Assembly (NCBI RefSeq): GCF_025200715.1
Contig: NZ_CP104144.1
Location: 2,170,001 to 2,234,000 of the forward strand
Direction: 5' to 3'
Origin: Rhizobium sullae
GTDB lineage: Bacteria > Pseudomonadota > Alphaproteobacteria > Rhizobiales > Rhizobiaceae
Length of the DNA: 64,000 nt
Part shown: in pieces, positions 34,802 to 43,471 of the stretch
Position numbering within the stretch: position 1 is the first letter of the stretch
Layout: every line of letters begins with the position of its first letter
Translations under genes and position numbers: made by a program
The notes under the pieces: model-generated
The model's input: the letters and a program-made list of their open reading frames with translations, nothing else
What the model was told of the DNA's origin: nothing
Database searches by the model: none

Positions 34802-35877
34802 CAAACACCACCCGCCACATCGGACAGTGCAACGGCCTTGCCGCTTTCGGCGGAGCGGGCGATGGCGACCATGGCCTGCACGCAGGCGAGGCCGTCGTCG
34901 ATGTCGGCTCCCTCCATCGGCGCGCCGTCAAGAACGGTGCGGGCGAAGCCTTCGACCTGCCGGCGATAGAAATGACCGTCCGCGCCGAGCACACGGTGCG
35001 TCGCACCATCGGCCTCGCGGAAAATGTCCACCTCGCTCGTCTTGTAGTACCACGGGTTATAGGTCTTGCCGAGAATGCTGCCGTTCTTGCCGTAGATCTG
35101 GAAGCCTTCGTGCCAGTCCATGCGGACCTGTACCGTCAGGTCGAGATGACCGAGCGCGCCGGAGCCAAATTCCACGTCCACGAACCAGCACCAGATGCCC
35201 GCCCGTTCGGAGAGGCGTGCATTGACGGACACGATGTCGCCGGCAAAATAGCGGGCCGTATCAATCAAGTGGCAACCATGTGCCAGCATGTAGTAGCGCC
35301 GGAGATCGGCCTTCGGATCGGCGGAGGGCTTGCGGGCATTGGCGCTGCTGACGATCAGCGGCTGCACCGCATCGGTCATCGGATAGCGATGCGTGCTATC
35401 GCAGTACCAAGCCTTGAGGGCTACCATCTCGCCCATTTCATTCTGGATAAACGACTTCGCCGCCTGGAGGCCGGCATCGAAACGCTTCATGTGGCCGACC
35501 TGGAGGACTTTTCCGGATTTTTCGACCGCGGCCTTCAGTTCAAGGCATTCCTCTACCGTGACGCCGACCGGCTTTTCGCAAAGCACATGCTTGCTAGCCT
35601 CGAGCGCTCGAATGGACGCCGGGACGTGAAAGGCATCGGCCGTCGCGATGATCACCGCATCCAGGTCCGGATCGGCAAGCATCCTGTCATAGTCGTCGTA
35701 GGATTTCTGCGCCCCGTGCGTGATCGCCATACGCTCGCGAAGATCGTCGGCGACGTCGCAGATCGCATAGAGGTCGGCATTCGCCGCCTTGGTGCAGCTT
35801 TCGAAATGGGCGGCCTGGGCAATCTGGCCTGCACCAAGCACGCCCACGCGAAGACGTCGTTCCTGTTTTGCTGGCAT
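34801..35877 (-). CDS. Gfo/Idh/MocA-family oxidoreductase (first copy)
   Basis: A 358-residue NAD(P)-dependent dehydrogenase. Rossmann motif 'VGVLGAGQIAQAAHF', catalytic lysine in 'VLCEKPVGVTVEECLEL' and the C-terminal 'LAHGCHLIDTARYFAG'. The long open frame upstream of the ATG at 35877 overlaps the transporter gene in another frame and is not coding. Likely oxidises a sugar or cyclitol hydroxyl. Confidence 0.9.
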   Translation of the reverse strand: MPAKQERRLRVGVLGAGQIAQAAHFESCTKAANADLYAICDVADDLRERMAITHGAQKSYDDYDRMLADPDLDAVIIATADAFHVPASIRALEASKHVLCEKPVGVTVEECLELKAAVEKSGKVLQVGHMKRFDAGLQAAKSFIQNEMGEMVALKAWYCDSTHRYPMTDAVQPLIVSSANARKPSADPKADLRRYYMLAHGCHLIDTARYFAGDIVSVNARLSERAGIWCWFVDVEFGSGALGHLDLTVQVRMDWHEGFQIYGKNGSILGKTYNPWYYKTSEVDIFREADGATHRVLGADGHFYRRQVEGFARTVLDGAPMEGADIDDGLACVQAMVAIARSAESGKAVALSDVAGGV

Positions 35878-35971
35878 CGGTAACCCTGGTCTCATCGTTG
35901 CGGAACGGCACCGGTCACGGCACCGAAGGAATTTGCGTGCAGGAACGGCACCATCGCGCCGGACCTTGGCC

Positions 35972-37117
35972 TCACAGCGCGATATGCGTCTGCGGGTCGA
36001 AAAAATGCAGCTTCGCCGGATCGACGGCCAGGTCGATCCGCTCGCCCGCCCGGACCGTGCTGGCCGCTTCGAACCGCCCGACGGCGTTGGCGGCACCAGT
36101 CAGATCTTCGACGGCATCGGGATCGCCGGAATCGACGCGAACGGCATCGAGGTTCAGATGCACGATCAGCTCGGATCCCAATTCCTCGATCGACTTCACC
36201 AGGGCTGGAATCGTGGGATAGATACCGCCCGACGGCGGGCGGCTGTCATAGAGGTCTTCCGGACGGATGCCGAAGACCACCGTCTTGCCTTCGAAGGCGG
36301 GAAGACCGGGCGCCCGTTCGAGCACATTGGCCGGCAACGGGATCGAGAAGCTCGGCAACTGGATGCTGCCGCCCTCCACCCGCCCTTCGAAAAGGTTCAT
36401 GGAGGGCGAACCGATGAAGCCCGCGACAAAGGCGTTGACCGGCCGGTTGTAGAGCGCCTTGGGCGTGTCGACCTGCTGAAGCACGCCGCCCTTCAGGACA
36501 GCCACGCGGTCGCCCATCGTCAGCGCTTCGGTCTGGTCGTGCGTGACATAGATCGTCGTGACGCCAAGCTGGCGCTGGAGGTTCGCGATTTCTGCCCGCA
36601 TCTGGACGCGCAGCTTCGCATCGAGGTTGGAGAGCGGTTCATCCATGAGAAAGGCGGCCGGTTCACGCACCATGGCGCGCCCCATCGCCACGCGCTGGCG
36701 CTGGCCGCCCGAAAGCTGCGCCGGCTTGCTGTCGAGTAGCATTTCCAGTTGCAGGACCTTCGCGATTTCATGGACGCGCCTGGTGCGCTCTGCCTTGCTC
36801 TTGCCCGCGAGTCTCATCGAGAATGCGATATTGTCGAACACGGTCATGTGCGGATAAAGCGCGTAGCTCTGGAATACCATGGCAATATCGCGATCCTTCG
36901 GAGGAAGATCCTCGACATCCTGCCCGCCGATGCTCAATGTTCCGCTGGTAATCTCCTCGAGCCCGGCAATCATGCGCAGCGCCGTCGATTTTCCACAACC
37001 GGACGGACCGACTAGGATGAGGAACTCGCCATCATTGATGGTCAAGTCCAAATCTTTGATCGCATGATAGTTGTTCCCATAGGTCTTACAGATCTTGTCC
37101 AGCACAACTACAGCCAT
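35972..37117 (-). CDS. carbohydrate ABC transporter ATP-binding protein (MalK/UgpC type)
   Basis: A 381-residue ATPase: Walker A 'GPSGCGKST', Q-loop 'VFQSYALYPHM', signature 'LSGGQRQRVAMGRA', Walker B 'AFLMDEPLSNLD', His switch 'VTHDQTEA', and a C-terminal OB-fold regulatory domain of the MalK type. The ATG at 37117 has GGGAGG 8 bases upstream. The matching binding protein and permeases are about 8 kb away at 44997-48119. Confidence 0.93.
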   Translation of the reverse strand: MAVVVLDKICKTYGNNYHAIKDLDLTINDGEFLILVGPSGCGKSTALRMIAGLEEITSGTLSIGGQDVEDLPPKDRDIAMVFQSYALYPHMTVFDNIAFSMRLAGKSKAERTRRVHEIAKVLQLEMLLDSKPAQLSGGQRQRVAMGRAMVREPAAFLMDEPLSNLDAKLRVQMRAEIANLQRQLGVTTIYVTHDQTEALTMGDRVAVLKGGVLQQVDTPKALYNRPVNAFVAGFIGSPSMNLFEGRVEGGSIQLPSFSIPLPANVLERAPGLPAFEGKTVVFGIRPEDLYDSRPPSGGIYPTIPALVKSIEELGSELIVHLNLDAVRVDSGDPDAVEDLTGAANAVGRFEAASTVRAGERIDLAVDPAKLHFFDPQTHIAL

Positions 37118-37459
37118 GTCGTTTCCTCCCGCCATATGCCGCGACGCCGCAAACGGCCCTCTCCGCCATCTGCCGGTTTTCAAATAAAAGGGGCAGTGCC
37201 GCTCGTCAAAGTCAACACAAAAACGCACGCTGAAAATTTAAAAGATGATCTTGCGTAAGCTATATCCTTGTAAATGTTAATGAATTACAGTTCAAAAAAT
37301 TATATGCGTGACATTTTATTTCTTAACGCGCGTAATTTTTTTCTGAAGACCCGGAACTGGGCCTGCGCGAAGCGCTTTATCTCGTTTTGGGTTGCACGGG
37401 CGACCGCAGAGAGGTCGTTTTTGGGGATCGGTGGACGCGCAATGGCCCGGTCGCTGCCA
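37118..37459. other. AT-rich intergenic region upstream of the sugar operon
   Basis: Between the PfkB kinase stop and the ABC ATPase start, both on the minus strand. The 37190-37350 part is AT-rich compared with the flanks and presumably holds the promoter of the six-gene operon. No clear operator dyad, RNA gene or ORF was found. Confidence 0.4.
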
Positions 37460-38392
37460 TCAGCCCGCAATCGAAGCAGGCACGGGCGCATCGTCCCGCG
37501 CCATCCAGGCGCGGCATGTAGCATCGTCGGGCAGGCCCTTGCGGCCGCCCCGCGCCGTGACGGAAATCGCCGCGGCGGTCGTGGCGTAGACAACGCAGTC
37601 AAGCGGCACTTCACCGCGCGCAAGCGCAAGCGCATAGGCTCCGTGAAAACAGTCCCCGGCACCGGTGGTATCGACGGCCTCCACCCTGTAGGCCGGAACA
37701 TGCCAAACAGCCGCATCGTCCTTCTGCCGGAGATAGGACCCGTGATCGCCATCGGTAAGCACCACCGCAGAGCGCTCGGGCGACCAGAGCTTGTCCAGGA
37801 TCGCCGCCGGATCGTTTTCGCCGGCATAGGTCCGTCCGAAGGAGAGCGGCAGCACGAGATGATCGGAAAGCGCGATGATCCCGTCCGTCGCCGGCCCGGC
37901 CGTCCATTCGATATCTGCCACCACGATGAGTCCGAGCGCCCGCGCACGCGCAACCACTGCTTCGGAATGCGTGGCATAGCCGTCGATCAGCAGCACCGGC
38001 GCCTGGGTCAGAACCTCGTCCGGCAGCGCCTGCGATGTGCCATGCAAGACGTCGTCGTCATAAGCGATGAACCGGTCGCCATCAGGACCGACCGTGATGA
38101 CGGACCGGATCGGCGCTGCATCGGCGTGGCGTGGCGCGAAGGAGATGTCGACGCCATCCCTTTCTAGTTCGCTGCCGCCAAAATCCGTCAAAGGCTGTTC
38201 GCCGAGCCATCCGACGAAGGCGGCACGCCCGCCCAGACGGACGACCGCGACGAGCGCCGTGGCGACGTTACCGCCGTGGTCCGTGACGCGCTTTGTGACC
38301 TTTCCCTTGCCGGCCGTCAGTGCTCGATCGACATACACGATGTCGTCAATTGCCAGGGCGCCGAAGCCCATAACGTGGAAAGGCCAGGACAC
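37460..38392 (-). CDS. PfkB-family carbohydrate kinase
   Basis: A 310-residue ribokinase-family enzyme with 'GGNVATALVAVVRLGG' near the N terminus and the C-terminal anion-hole and catalytic motif 'DTTGAGDCFHGAYALALA'. Start is GTG at 38392, 3 bases after the aldolase stop; an ATG at 38371 is an alternative. Coupled to a class I aldolase, it probably makes the ketose phosphate that the aldolase cleaves. Confidence 0.88.
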   Translation of the reverse strand: MSWPFHVMGFGALAIDDIVYVDRALTAGKGKVTKRVTDHGGNVATALVAVVRLGGRAAFVGWLGEQPLTDFGGSELERDGVDISFAPRHADAAPIRSVITVGPDGDRFIAYDDDVLHGTSQALPDEVLTQAPVLLIDGYATHSEAVVARARALGLIVVADIEWTAGPATDGIIALSDHLVLPLSFGRTYAGENDPAAILDKLWSPERSAVVLTDGDHGSYLRQKDDAAVWHVPAYRVEAVDTTGAGDCFHGAYALALARGEVPLDCVVYATTAAAISVTARGGRKGLPDDATCRAWMARDDAPVPASIAG

Positions 38393-38395
38393 GGC

Positions 38396-39196
38396 TCAAG
38401 CGCCGGCAGCCGCCAGCGCCTCTTCAGGCGCCGTGCCGTCGTGAATGACCGCCTTGAAGGCACGGGCCGCCCTGGTCGTGTCGCCGTGCCCCCAGAGATT
38501 ACGGCCCACCACGGCGCCCCTGGCGCCTGCGCGTAGCGCGTCCGACGTCTGGACAAGCGCGCCGAGCAGCGTTTCCATTTTTGGGCCGCCGGCAATGACG
38601 ACGGGAATGGGGCAGGTCGCGACCGTGTCGCGAAACGACGCAAAATCGCCGGTATAGCCGACCTTGACGACGTCCACGCCGGCTTCGTAGCCAATGCGGA
38701 CGGCATAGGCGATTTCATCTGGCGTAAAGACGATCTTGCCGCCGTTGGAAAAGTCGCGCGGATAGATATGAGCGATCACCGGCATTTCGAACCGGGCGGC
38801 GGCGTTCACCGTATCGGTCAGCCAGCGGATATACTCCCCTTCAGTGTTGCCGCGCACCGGAATGGCAACGGCCAGCGCGTCCGCACCGTAGCGGACGGCG
38901 TCCTCGGGCGTCGCGATGAGCTGGCGGATACGGTCGTCGGCGGTAAAGCAGCCAGCCTGGACGACGAGTGCAGCCTTGCCCGCATATTCCGACCAGAGGT
39001 GGCGTGCCGCGCCGGGCTGGATGCTGATGTAATCGGGACCGCCCGCCATGACGCGCCTGAGCGCACCCGGCAGGTCCGCAAGGCCGCCTTCACGCACATT
39101 GCCATAGCCGACGAAATGGTCGACCGCGCCCCCGAACAGATTGCCCGACGGATTGGAAAACAGGCGAGAGAGGCGAACTTTGGTTCCGAGACCCAT
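38396..39196 (-). CDS. class I (DhnA/LsrF-type) aldolase
   Basis: A 266-residue TIM-barrel aldolase of the FbaB/LsrF family: Schiff-base lysine candidate in 'GVDVVKVGYTGD', phosphate-binding 'PVVIAGGPKMET' and 'GAVVGRNLWGHGDTTRAARAF' (in part). Together with PfkB it forms a kinase-aldolase pair, as for tagatose, sulfofructose or autoinducer-2 phosphates. Divergent from the DeoR gene. Confidence 0.88.
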   Translation of the reverse strand: MGLGTKVRLSRLFSNPSGNLFGGAVDHFVGYGNVREGGLADLPGALRRVMAGGPDYISIQPGAARHLWSEYAGKAALVVQAGCFTADDRIRQLIATPEDAVRYGADALAVAIPVRGNTEGEYIRWLTDTVNAAARFEMPVIAHIYPRDFSNGGKIVFTPDEIAYAVRIGYEAGVDVVKVGYTGDFASFRDTVATCPIPVVIAGGPKMETLLGALVQTSDALRAGARGAVVGRNLWGHGDTTRAARAFKAVIHDGTAPEEALAAAGA

Positions 39197-39270
39197 GGCA
39201 AAAATTCCTTCACGTTTGCTGCCGCCGAGGTTTGAGGGAGCCTAGCTCGAAAATAAAGCAAAACTCAATA

Positions 39271-39293
39271 TTTCGATTTCTTTCATTTCATTC
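39271..39293. promoter_or_regulatory. TTTC-repeat operator candidate for the DeoR regulator
   Basis: TTTCGATTTCTTTCATTTCA from 39271 on the plus strand, within the 230-base divergent region between the aldolase and DeoR genes. DeoR-family regulators such as AgaR bind tandem CTTTC-like half sites. A second cluster in the opposite sense, GATCGAAAGCAATCGAAAG, starts at 39344. Confidence 0.5.
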
Positions 39294-39426
39294 TTGGCGT
39301 ACGATTTTTGATGTAAATTTTAGCGTATGGCCGTCGCGTTCTCGATCGAAAGCAATCGAAAGAAGCAAAATGTTTTCGAATTTCGAAAGTCACAGTTGCC
39401 GTCCAGAGGCTATGCCGGAGCAGTCC

Positions 39427-40188
39427 ATGCTTGCAGTACAAAGACGACATCAGATCATGCTGGAGCTCCAGCGGGTGGGTCAGGCGCGCACGCGCCAACT
39501 CGCCGAACTCTTCGGCGTCTCCGAGGTGACGATCCGGTCGGACCTCGAAATCATGGACGGGAAGAAGCAGCTGATCAAAACGCACGGCGGCGCGATCGCC
39601 CTGCCGGCGGACTCGCCCGCGGCCGCCTTCGAAGAACGCATGCAGCGCAACTTCGACGCCAAGCGGCGGATCGCCCAGATGGCCGCCCGCCAGATCATCG
39701 ACAACCAGTCGATCGTATTCGACAGCGGCTCCACCCTCCTGCAAGTCGCCATGCAGATGCCGCCAGTCAGCAACGTCGTGGTTGCGACGACGGCCATGAA
39801 CATCGCCCAACACCTTATGTACCGGCCAGGACTGGACGTCCACATGATCGGCGGGCGCGTATTTCCCGGCACAGTCAGCACGATCGTCTCGGATTCCGAC
39901 AAGGCGGTCGGCGGCCTCGTGGCACATCAGGCCTTTGTCAGCGCTCATGCGATCGATCCCGCCTTTGACGTCGTGGATATCTCGGAAGATATCGCGCGCA
40001 CAAAGCGCAACTTGGTGCGCATGGCGCGTCGTGTCGTCCTGGTCGCCGATTCGAGCAAATGGGACATTGGCGCCTCATCGAAGGCGTTCTCGCTATCACG
40101 CGTCGACCTCATCATCACTGACAGCAACATGCCGCACAGCATTCGCAACCGCTTGGAAAAGCTGGGCGTGGAGGTCCGCTACGCGTGA
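39427..40188 (+). CDS. DeoR/GlpR-family transcriptional regulator
   Basis: A regulator of about 253 residues with N-terminal winged helix 'LQRVGQARTRQLAELFGVSE' then 'VTIRSDLEIMD', and a C-terminal phospho-sugar sensor domain ('IVFDSGSTLLQVA', 'VADSSKW'). The ATG at 39427 has GGAG 6 bases upstream; ATGs at 39370 and 39412 are in frame but have poorer sites. It probably senses a sugar phosphate produced by the PfkB or ROK kinase. Confidence 0.9.
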   Translation: MLAVQRRHQIMLELQRVGQARTRQLAELFGVSEVTIRSDLEIMDGKKQLIKTHGGAIALPADSPAAAFEERMQRNFDAKRRIAQMAARQIIDNQSIVFDSGSTLLQVAMQMPPVSNVVVATTAMNIAQHLMYRPGLDVHMIGGRVFPGTVSTIVSDSDKAVGGLVAHQAFVSAHAIDPAFDVVDISEDIARTKRNLVRMARRVVLVADSSKWDIGASSKAFSLSRVDLIITDSNMPHSIRNRLEKLGVEVRYA

Positions 40189-40271
40189 GAGAAACAGGCC
40201 TTCCCGCAGGAAAGGGAGCGATGAACCGCGGCCATGCGCTGTGCCCGACAATACTTGCCAGCGGCCACCCA

Positions 40272-41090
40272 TCAGAACCCGAAGCGATGAAGTGTCTCGC
40301 GGTTTGCGCGCACCGCTGCGGCAGGATCGGAGCCGGCGCGGTCCGATTCCTCCTCGACCACCACCCAGCCGGTGAACGCCGGCGCGCCGCAAACTGCCGC
40401 GATCACGGCCTGCACGTCGCAAGCGCCCTCGCCCAGCATGGCCCAGGCGCCGTTCGCATCGACATCCTTCAGGTGCACGTAGCGTATACGGTCCCGGAAC
40501 GCGGCCAGGGTGTCGAACATCGTCTGGCCGCCGCGCAGAATATGGCCCGTGTCCGGTACCCAGCCCACCTGCGGGTCCAGAAGGGCAAACAGGCTGTCAT
40601 AGTCCTCCCGTGTGAAAAGGAGCGTATTGTGATGCGACGAAGGATGAACCGCAACGCTGACGCCTGCGGCTTTTCCTATCTCCGCCGCGCGGTTGTAGCA
40701 TTCGGCCGCAATGGCGAATTTGTCCGCAAGCGGACCATCCGAGACAATAGTGGCCGATCCCATCGAGACGAGCGCACCGGAGAAGTTCGCCGCGAAATCG
40801 ATCCAACGCCGGGCCGCATCGACATCGACGTCAATCTTTTCCCGCACCGTGAAGCCGCTACCCGAGCCGAAGGCGAAGGAGACAAGCGTCAGACCCGCCT
40901 CTCGAAGCGTGCGCGCGAAGGCGTCGGGCGCCGCAGCGTACCGGCCGATCATCGTGTCGGTGATTTCGATGCCCGAATATCCGCCATCGGCAATGGCGCG
41001 TACAAGGTCGTCGGGGCCACCGCGCCAGCGTTCGCCCAGCATTTCCCATGTGAAGGTCTGGCAGCCGATTTTCAGTTCCGCATTCTTCAT
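40272..41090 (-). CDS. sugar phosphate isomerase/epimerase (second xylose isomerase-like protein)
   Basis: A 272-residue TIM barrel starting MKNAELKIGCQTFTWEML, IolE-like in style: 'ADGGYSGIEITDTMIGRY', 'SVAVHPSSHHNTLLF', 'VGWVPDTGHILRGG', 'IRYVHLKDVD', 'GWVVVEEE'. Metal ligands Glu, Asp, His and Glu are in place. It may dehydrate or epimerise a keto-sugar or inosose. Confidence 0.87.
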   Translation of the reverse strand: MKNAELKIGCQTFTWEMLGERWRGGPDDLVRAIADGGYSGIEITDTMIGRYAAAPDAFARTLREAGLTLVSFAFGSGSGFTVREKIDVDVDAARRWIDFAANFSGALVSMGSATIVSDGPLADKFAIAAECYNRAAEIGKAAGVSVAVHPSSHHNTLLFTREDYDSLFALLDPQVGWVPDTGHILRGGQTMFDTLAAFRDRIRYVHLKDVDANGAWAMLGEGACDVQAVIAAVCGAPAFTGWVVVEEESDRAGSDPAAAVRANRETLHRFGF

Positions 41091-41254
41091 GTTTGGTCCT
41101 GGCCCGTTCATCGATCAGCGTCCGATACGGAAGACGGCCGCTTGCACACAGATCCGACGGGTAAACGTATCGCCCGGGCCTGCGCCAGGCAAAGCGGAGA
41201 CCGTCATCTCGGTATGTGCATGAAGCCAAGGCGCCTCCCGAATGCCTTGTCTTC

Positions 41255-41280
41255 ACGTAAGATAAAATGTTATCGTGCGT
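41255..41280. promoter_or_regulatory. 26-base dyad between the isomerase and Gfo/Idh genes (candidate LacI operator)
   Basis: Symmetric arrangement ACG-N3-GATAA-AATG-TTATC-N3-CGT in the divergent region. A related half-symmetric copy, GATAAATCGTATC, is at 44603-44615 upstream of the LacI gene. Confidence 0.45.
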
Positions 41281-41364
41281 CAATAAATTTTCTGCTTTGC
41301 GTTCAATAACAAGATCTCGTCCACCCTCTCCTCCTCACGCAACAACAAGAACCAGGCCCTTCAC

Positions 41365-42513
41365 ATGACACAGGCCAAAGGCACGAAACTCAGGATCGGC
41401 GTAGTGGGATGCGGCAACATTTCGATGGCCTACATGCGCAACGCTCCGCTGTTTTCGGGCGTCGAGATCACGGCCTGCGCAGACCTCGACGGGCAAGCGG
41501 CACGGCGCCGTGCAGACCAATTCAACCTACGCGCAACAGATGTCGATTCCCTGATCACCGCCGACGACATCGATCTCGTCTTGAACCTGACCGGTCCGTC
41601 TGCGCATTTCGACGTCTCCATGCGCGCGCTGTCGGCCGGAAAACATGTCTTCACGGAAAAGCCTCTGGGCGTGACCGCCGACGAGGGAGGCCGCCTTGTC
41701 GATACGGCCGCTGCGAAGGGATTGGCTCTGGGGTCGGCCCCCGATACATTTCTGGGCGCGGCCGGACGCCACGCGCGCCGCCTGATGGACGCCGGCGCCA
41801 TCGGCAAGCCGGTGACGGGCACCGCCTTCATGATGGGGCGCGGCATGGAGCACTGGCATCCCGACCCGAGTTTCTACTATCAGGCCGGCGCCGGACCGGT
41901 AATGGACATGGGTCCTTACTATCTCACCATGATGGTCAACTTGATGGGCCCCGTGCGCCGCGTGCAGACCGTCGCCACCAGCGGGCACGAGGAACGGATC
42001 ATCACAGCCGAGGGGCCAAAGAAGGGCACGCGCTTCAAGGTCAACACGCCGACCAGCGTCCTCTCTCTCCTTGAATTCCAGTGCGGTGCCACCATGACCT
42101 TCGGCGCATCCTGGGACGTGTTCCGTCACTCCAACCACCCCATCGAACTGCATGGCACGGAAGGCTCCCTACGCCTGCCAGACCCGGATAATTTCGGCGG
42201 CGTGGTTGCCCTGTCGAGCCAGGGTGCGCAGTGGCAGGAGACGGACACAGCAGGCGAACTCTTCGGCGCAGCCAACTGGCCGGCCGCCGCTCCGGACCGC
42301 GCCAACTATCGGATGCTCGGCCTTGCCGATCTGGCCCGATCGATCGTCGAGGGACGGCCGCCCCGCGCGTCCGGCGATCTCGCCCTGCACGTGCTGGAAG
42401 TCATGGAAGCGATCCTGCGTGCCGGCGAAATCGGCGCCGCCCAGGCCGTTTCCGGAACTGTCGCGCAGCCGAAGGAACTGCGCGAAGACGAGGCCCGGAG
42501 CCTGCTGGCATGA
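41365..42513 (+). CDS. Gfo/Idh/MocA-family oxidoreductase (second copy)
   Basis: A 382-residue dehydrogenase: 'IGVVGCGNISMAYMRN', 'VFTEKPLGVTADEGG' (catalytic Lys) and 'GPVMDMGPYYLTMMVNLMGP' in the substrate domain. Divergent from the second isomerase; its stop overlaps the esterase start (ATGA). Two different Gfo/Idh enzymes suggest an oxidation and a later reduction, as in 3-keto-sugar routes. Confidence 0.9.
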   Translation: MTQAKGTKLRIGVVGCGNISMAYMRNAPLFSGVEITACADLDGQAARRRADQFNLRATDVDSLITADDIDLVLNLTGPSAHFDVSMRALSAGKHVFTEKPLGVTADEGGRLVDTAAAKGLALGSAPDTFLGAAGRHARRLMDAGAIGKPVTGTAFMMGRGMEHWHPDPSFYYQAGAGPVMDMGPYYLTMMVNLMGPVRRVQTVATSGHEERIITAEGPKKGTRFKVNTPTSVLSLLEFQCGATMTFGASWDVFRHSNHPIELHGTEGSLRLPDPDNFGGVVALSSQGAQWQETDTAGELFGAANWPAAAPDRANYRMLGLADLARSIVEGRPPRASGDLALHVLEVMEAILRAGEIGAAQAVSGTVAQPKELREDEARSLLA

Positions 42514-43445
42514 CGGGATTGGACGAATCTGCAAGGCGTGCCCTCGCATGGCCAAGCACCCCGCTGAAGCCGGTGGAAGATTGCACGCCGGAAGAAGCGC
42601 GGCGCCAATATCTCGACCGCTTCGCGGACAAGCAGTGGCCGCTCGAAGACGTCGGCGAAGTCCTGGAAAGGCAGGCGGGCGGTATTCGACTGAAAGTATG
42701 GCGCGGGCGGGATGCGCCGCGCGGCCGCCAGCCGGCGCTGCTCTATCTCCACGGCGGCGGTTGGGTGATCGGAGCGCCGGAGACCCACGAGGACATCTGC
42801 CGGAACCTCGCCAATGCAGCCGGCGCCGTCGTGGTTTCGCCCGACTATCGCCTTGCACCCGAGCATCCCTTTCCCGCAGCGCTCGATGACTGCGCCGGCG
42901 CGCTCATCTGGATGAACGAACAGGCCGGCGCGCTCGGTATCGATCCGACCCGCATCCTGATTGCGGGAGACAGCGCCGGCGGAAACCTCGCCGCCGTCGT
43001 CGCCCTTCTGGCGCGCGACGGAACGCTGCCGGCGGTCATCGGACAGGTGCTGATCTATCCGGTCACCGATCAGCGGCAGACGTCGGAAAGCTATTACCGC
43101 TATGCGCAGGATTTCGGCCTGACGGCCAAGGGCATGCGATGGTTCCGGGATCACTACATCCCGGAAGGCGCCGGCGGTGTTGACTGGCGTGCCTCGCCCC
43201 TTCTGGCAGCATCGCTGAAAGGCGTTGCAACGGCATTCCTAGTCCTGGCGGGACACGACGTGCTCTTCGACGAGGGCCACGCCTATGCGCGGCGCCTCGA
43301 GGCAGAAGCGAGCTGCACCTGCCGCATATGGCCGGGCCAGATCCACGGTTTCGTTTCAATGGGGCGCGCAATACCGGAAGCGCGCGAAGCACTGGATGCC
43401 ATCGTGGCGGCCTGGCGTCGGATGGATCCGGCGTTCGGCCCGTGA
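42510..43445 (+). CDS. HSL-type alpha/beta hydrolase (esterase)
   Basis: A 311-residue esterase of the hormone-sensitive-lipase family: oxyanion 'YLHGGGWVIG', nucleophile 'IAGDSAGGNLAAVVALLA', acid 'GHDVLFDEG' and His in 'QIHGFVSMGR'. ATG overlaps the dehydrogenase stop by four bases. Suggests that the imported compound is an ester or acylated sugar. Confidence 0.9.
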   Translation: MTGLDESARRALAWPSTPLKPVEDCTPEEARRQYLDRFADKQWPLEDVGEVLERQAGGIRLKVWRGRDAPRGRQPALLYLHGGGWVIGAPETHEDICRNLANAAGAVVVSPDYRLAPEHPFPAALDDCAGALIWMNEQAGALGIDPTRILIAGDSAGGNLAAVVALLARDGTLPAVIGQVLIYPVTDQRQTSESYYRYAQDFGLTAKGMRWFRDHYIPEGAGGVDWRASPLLAASLKGVATAFLVLAGHDVLFDEGHAYARRLEAEASCTCRIWPGQIHGFVSMGRAIPEAREALDAIVAAWRRMDPAFGP

Positions 43446-43471
43446 CCTCCGCGGGCAGGATCTGAAGACGC

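Noticed and set aside
37460..39196. Sulfoquinovose pathway reading of the PfkB kinase and class I aldolase (YihV/YihT-like)
   Set aside because: No sulfoquinovosidase, SQ isomerase or SLA reductase is present, and the aldolase is LsrF/DhnA-like.
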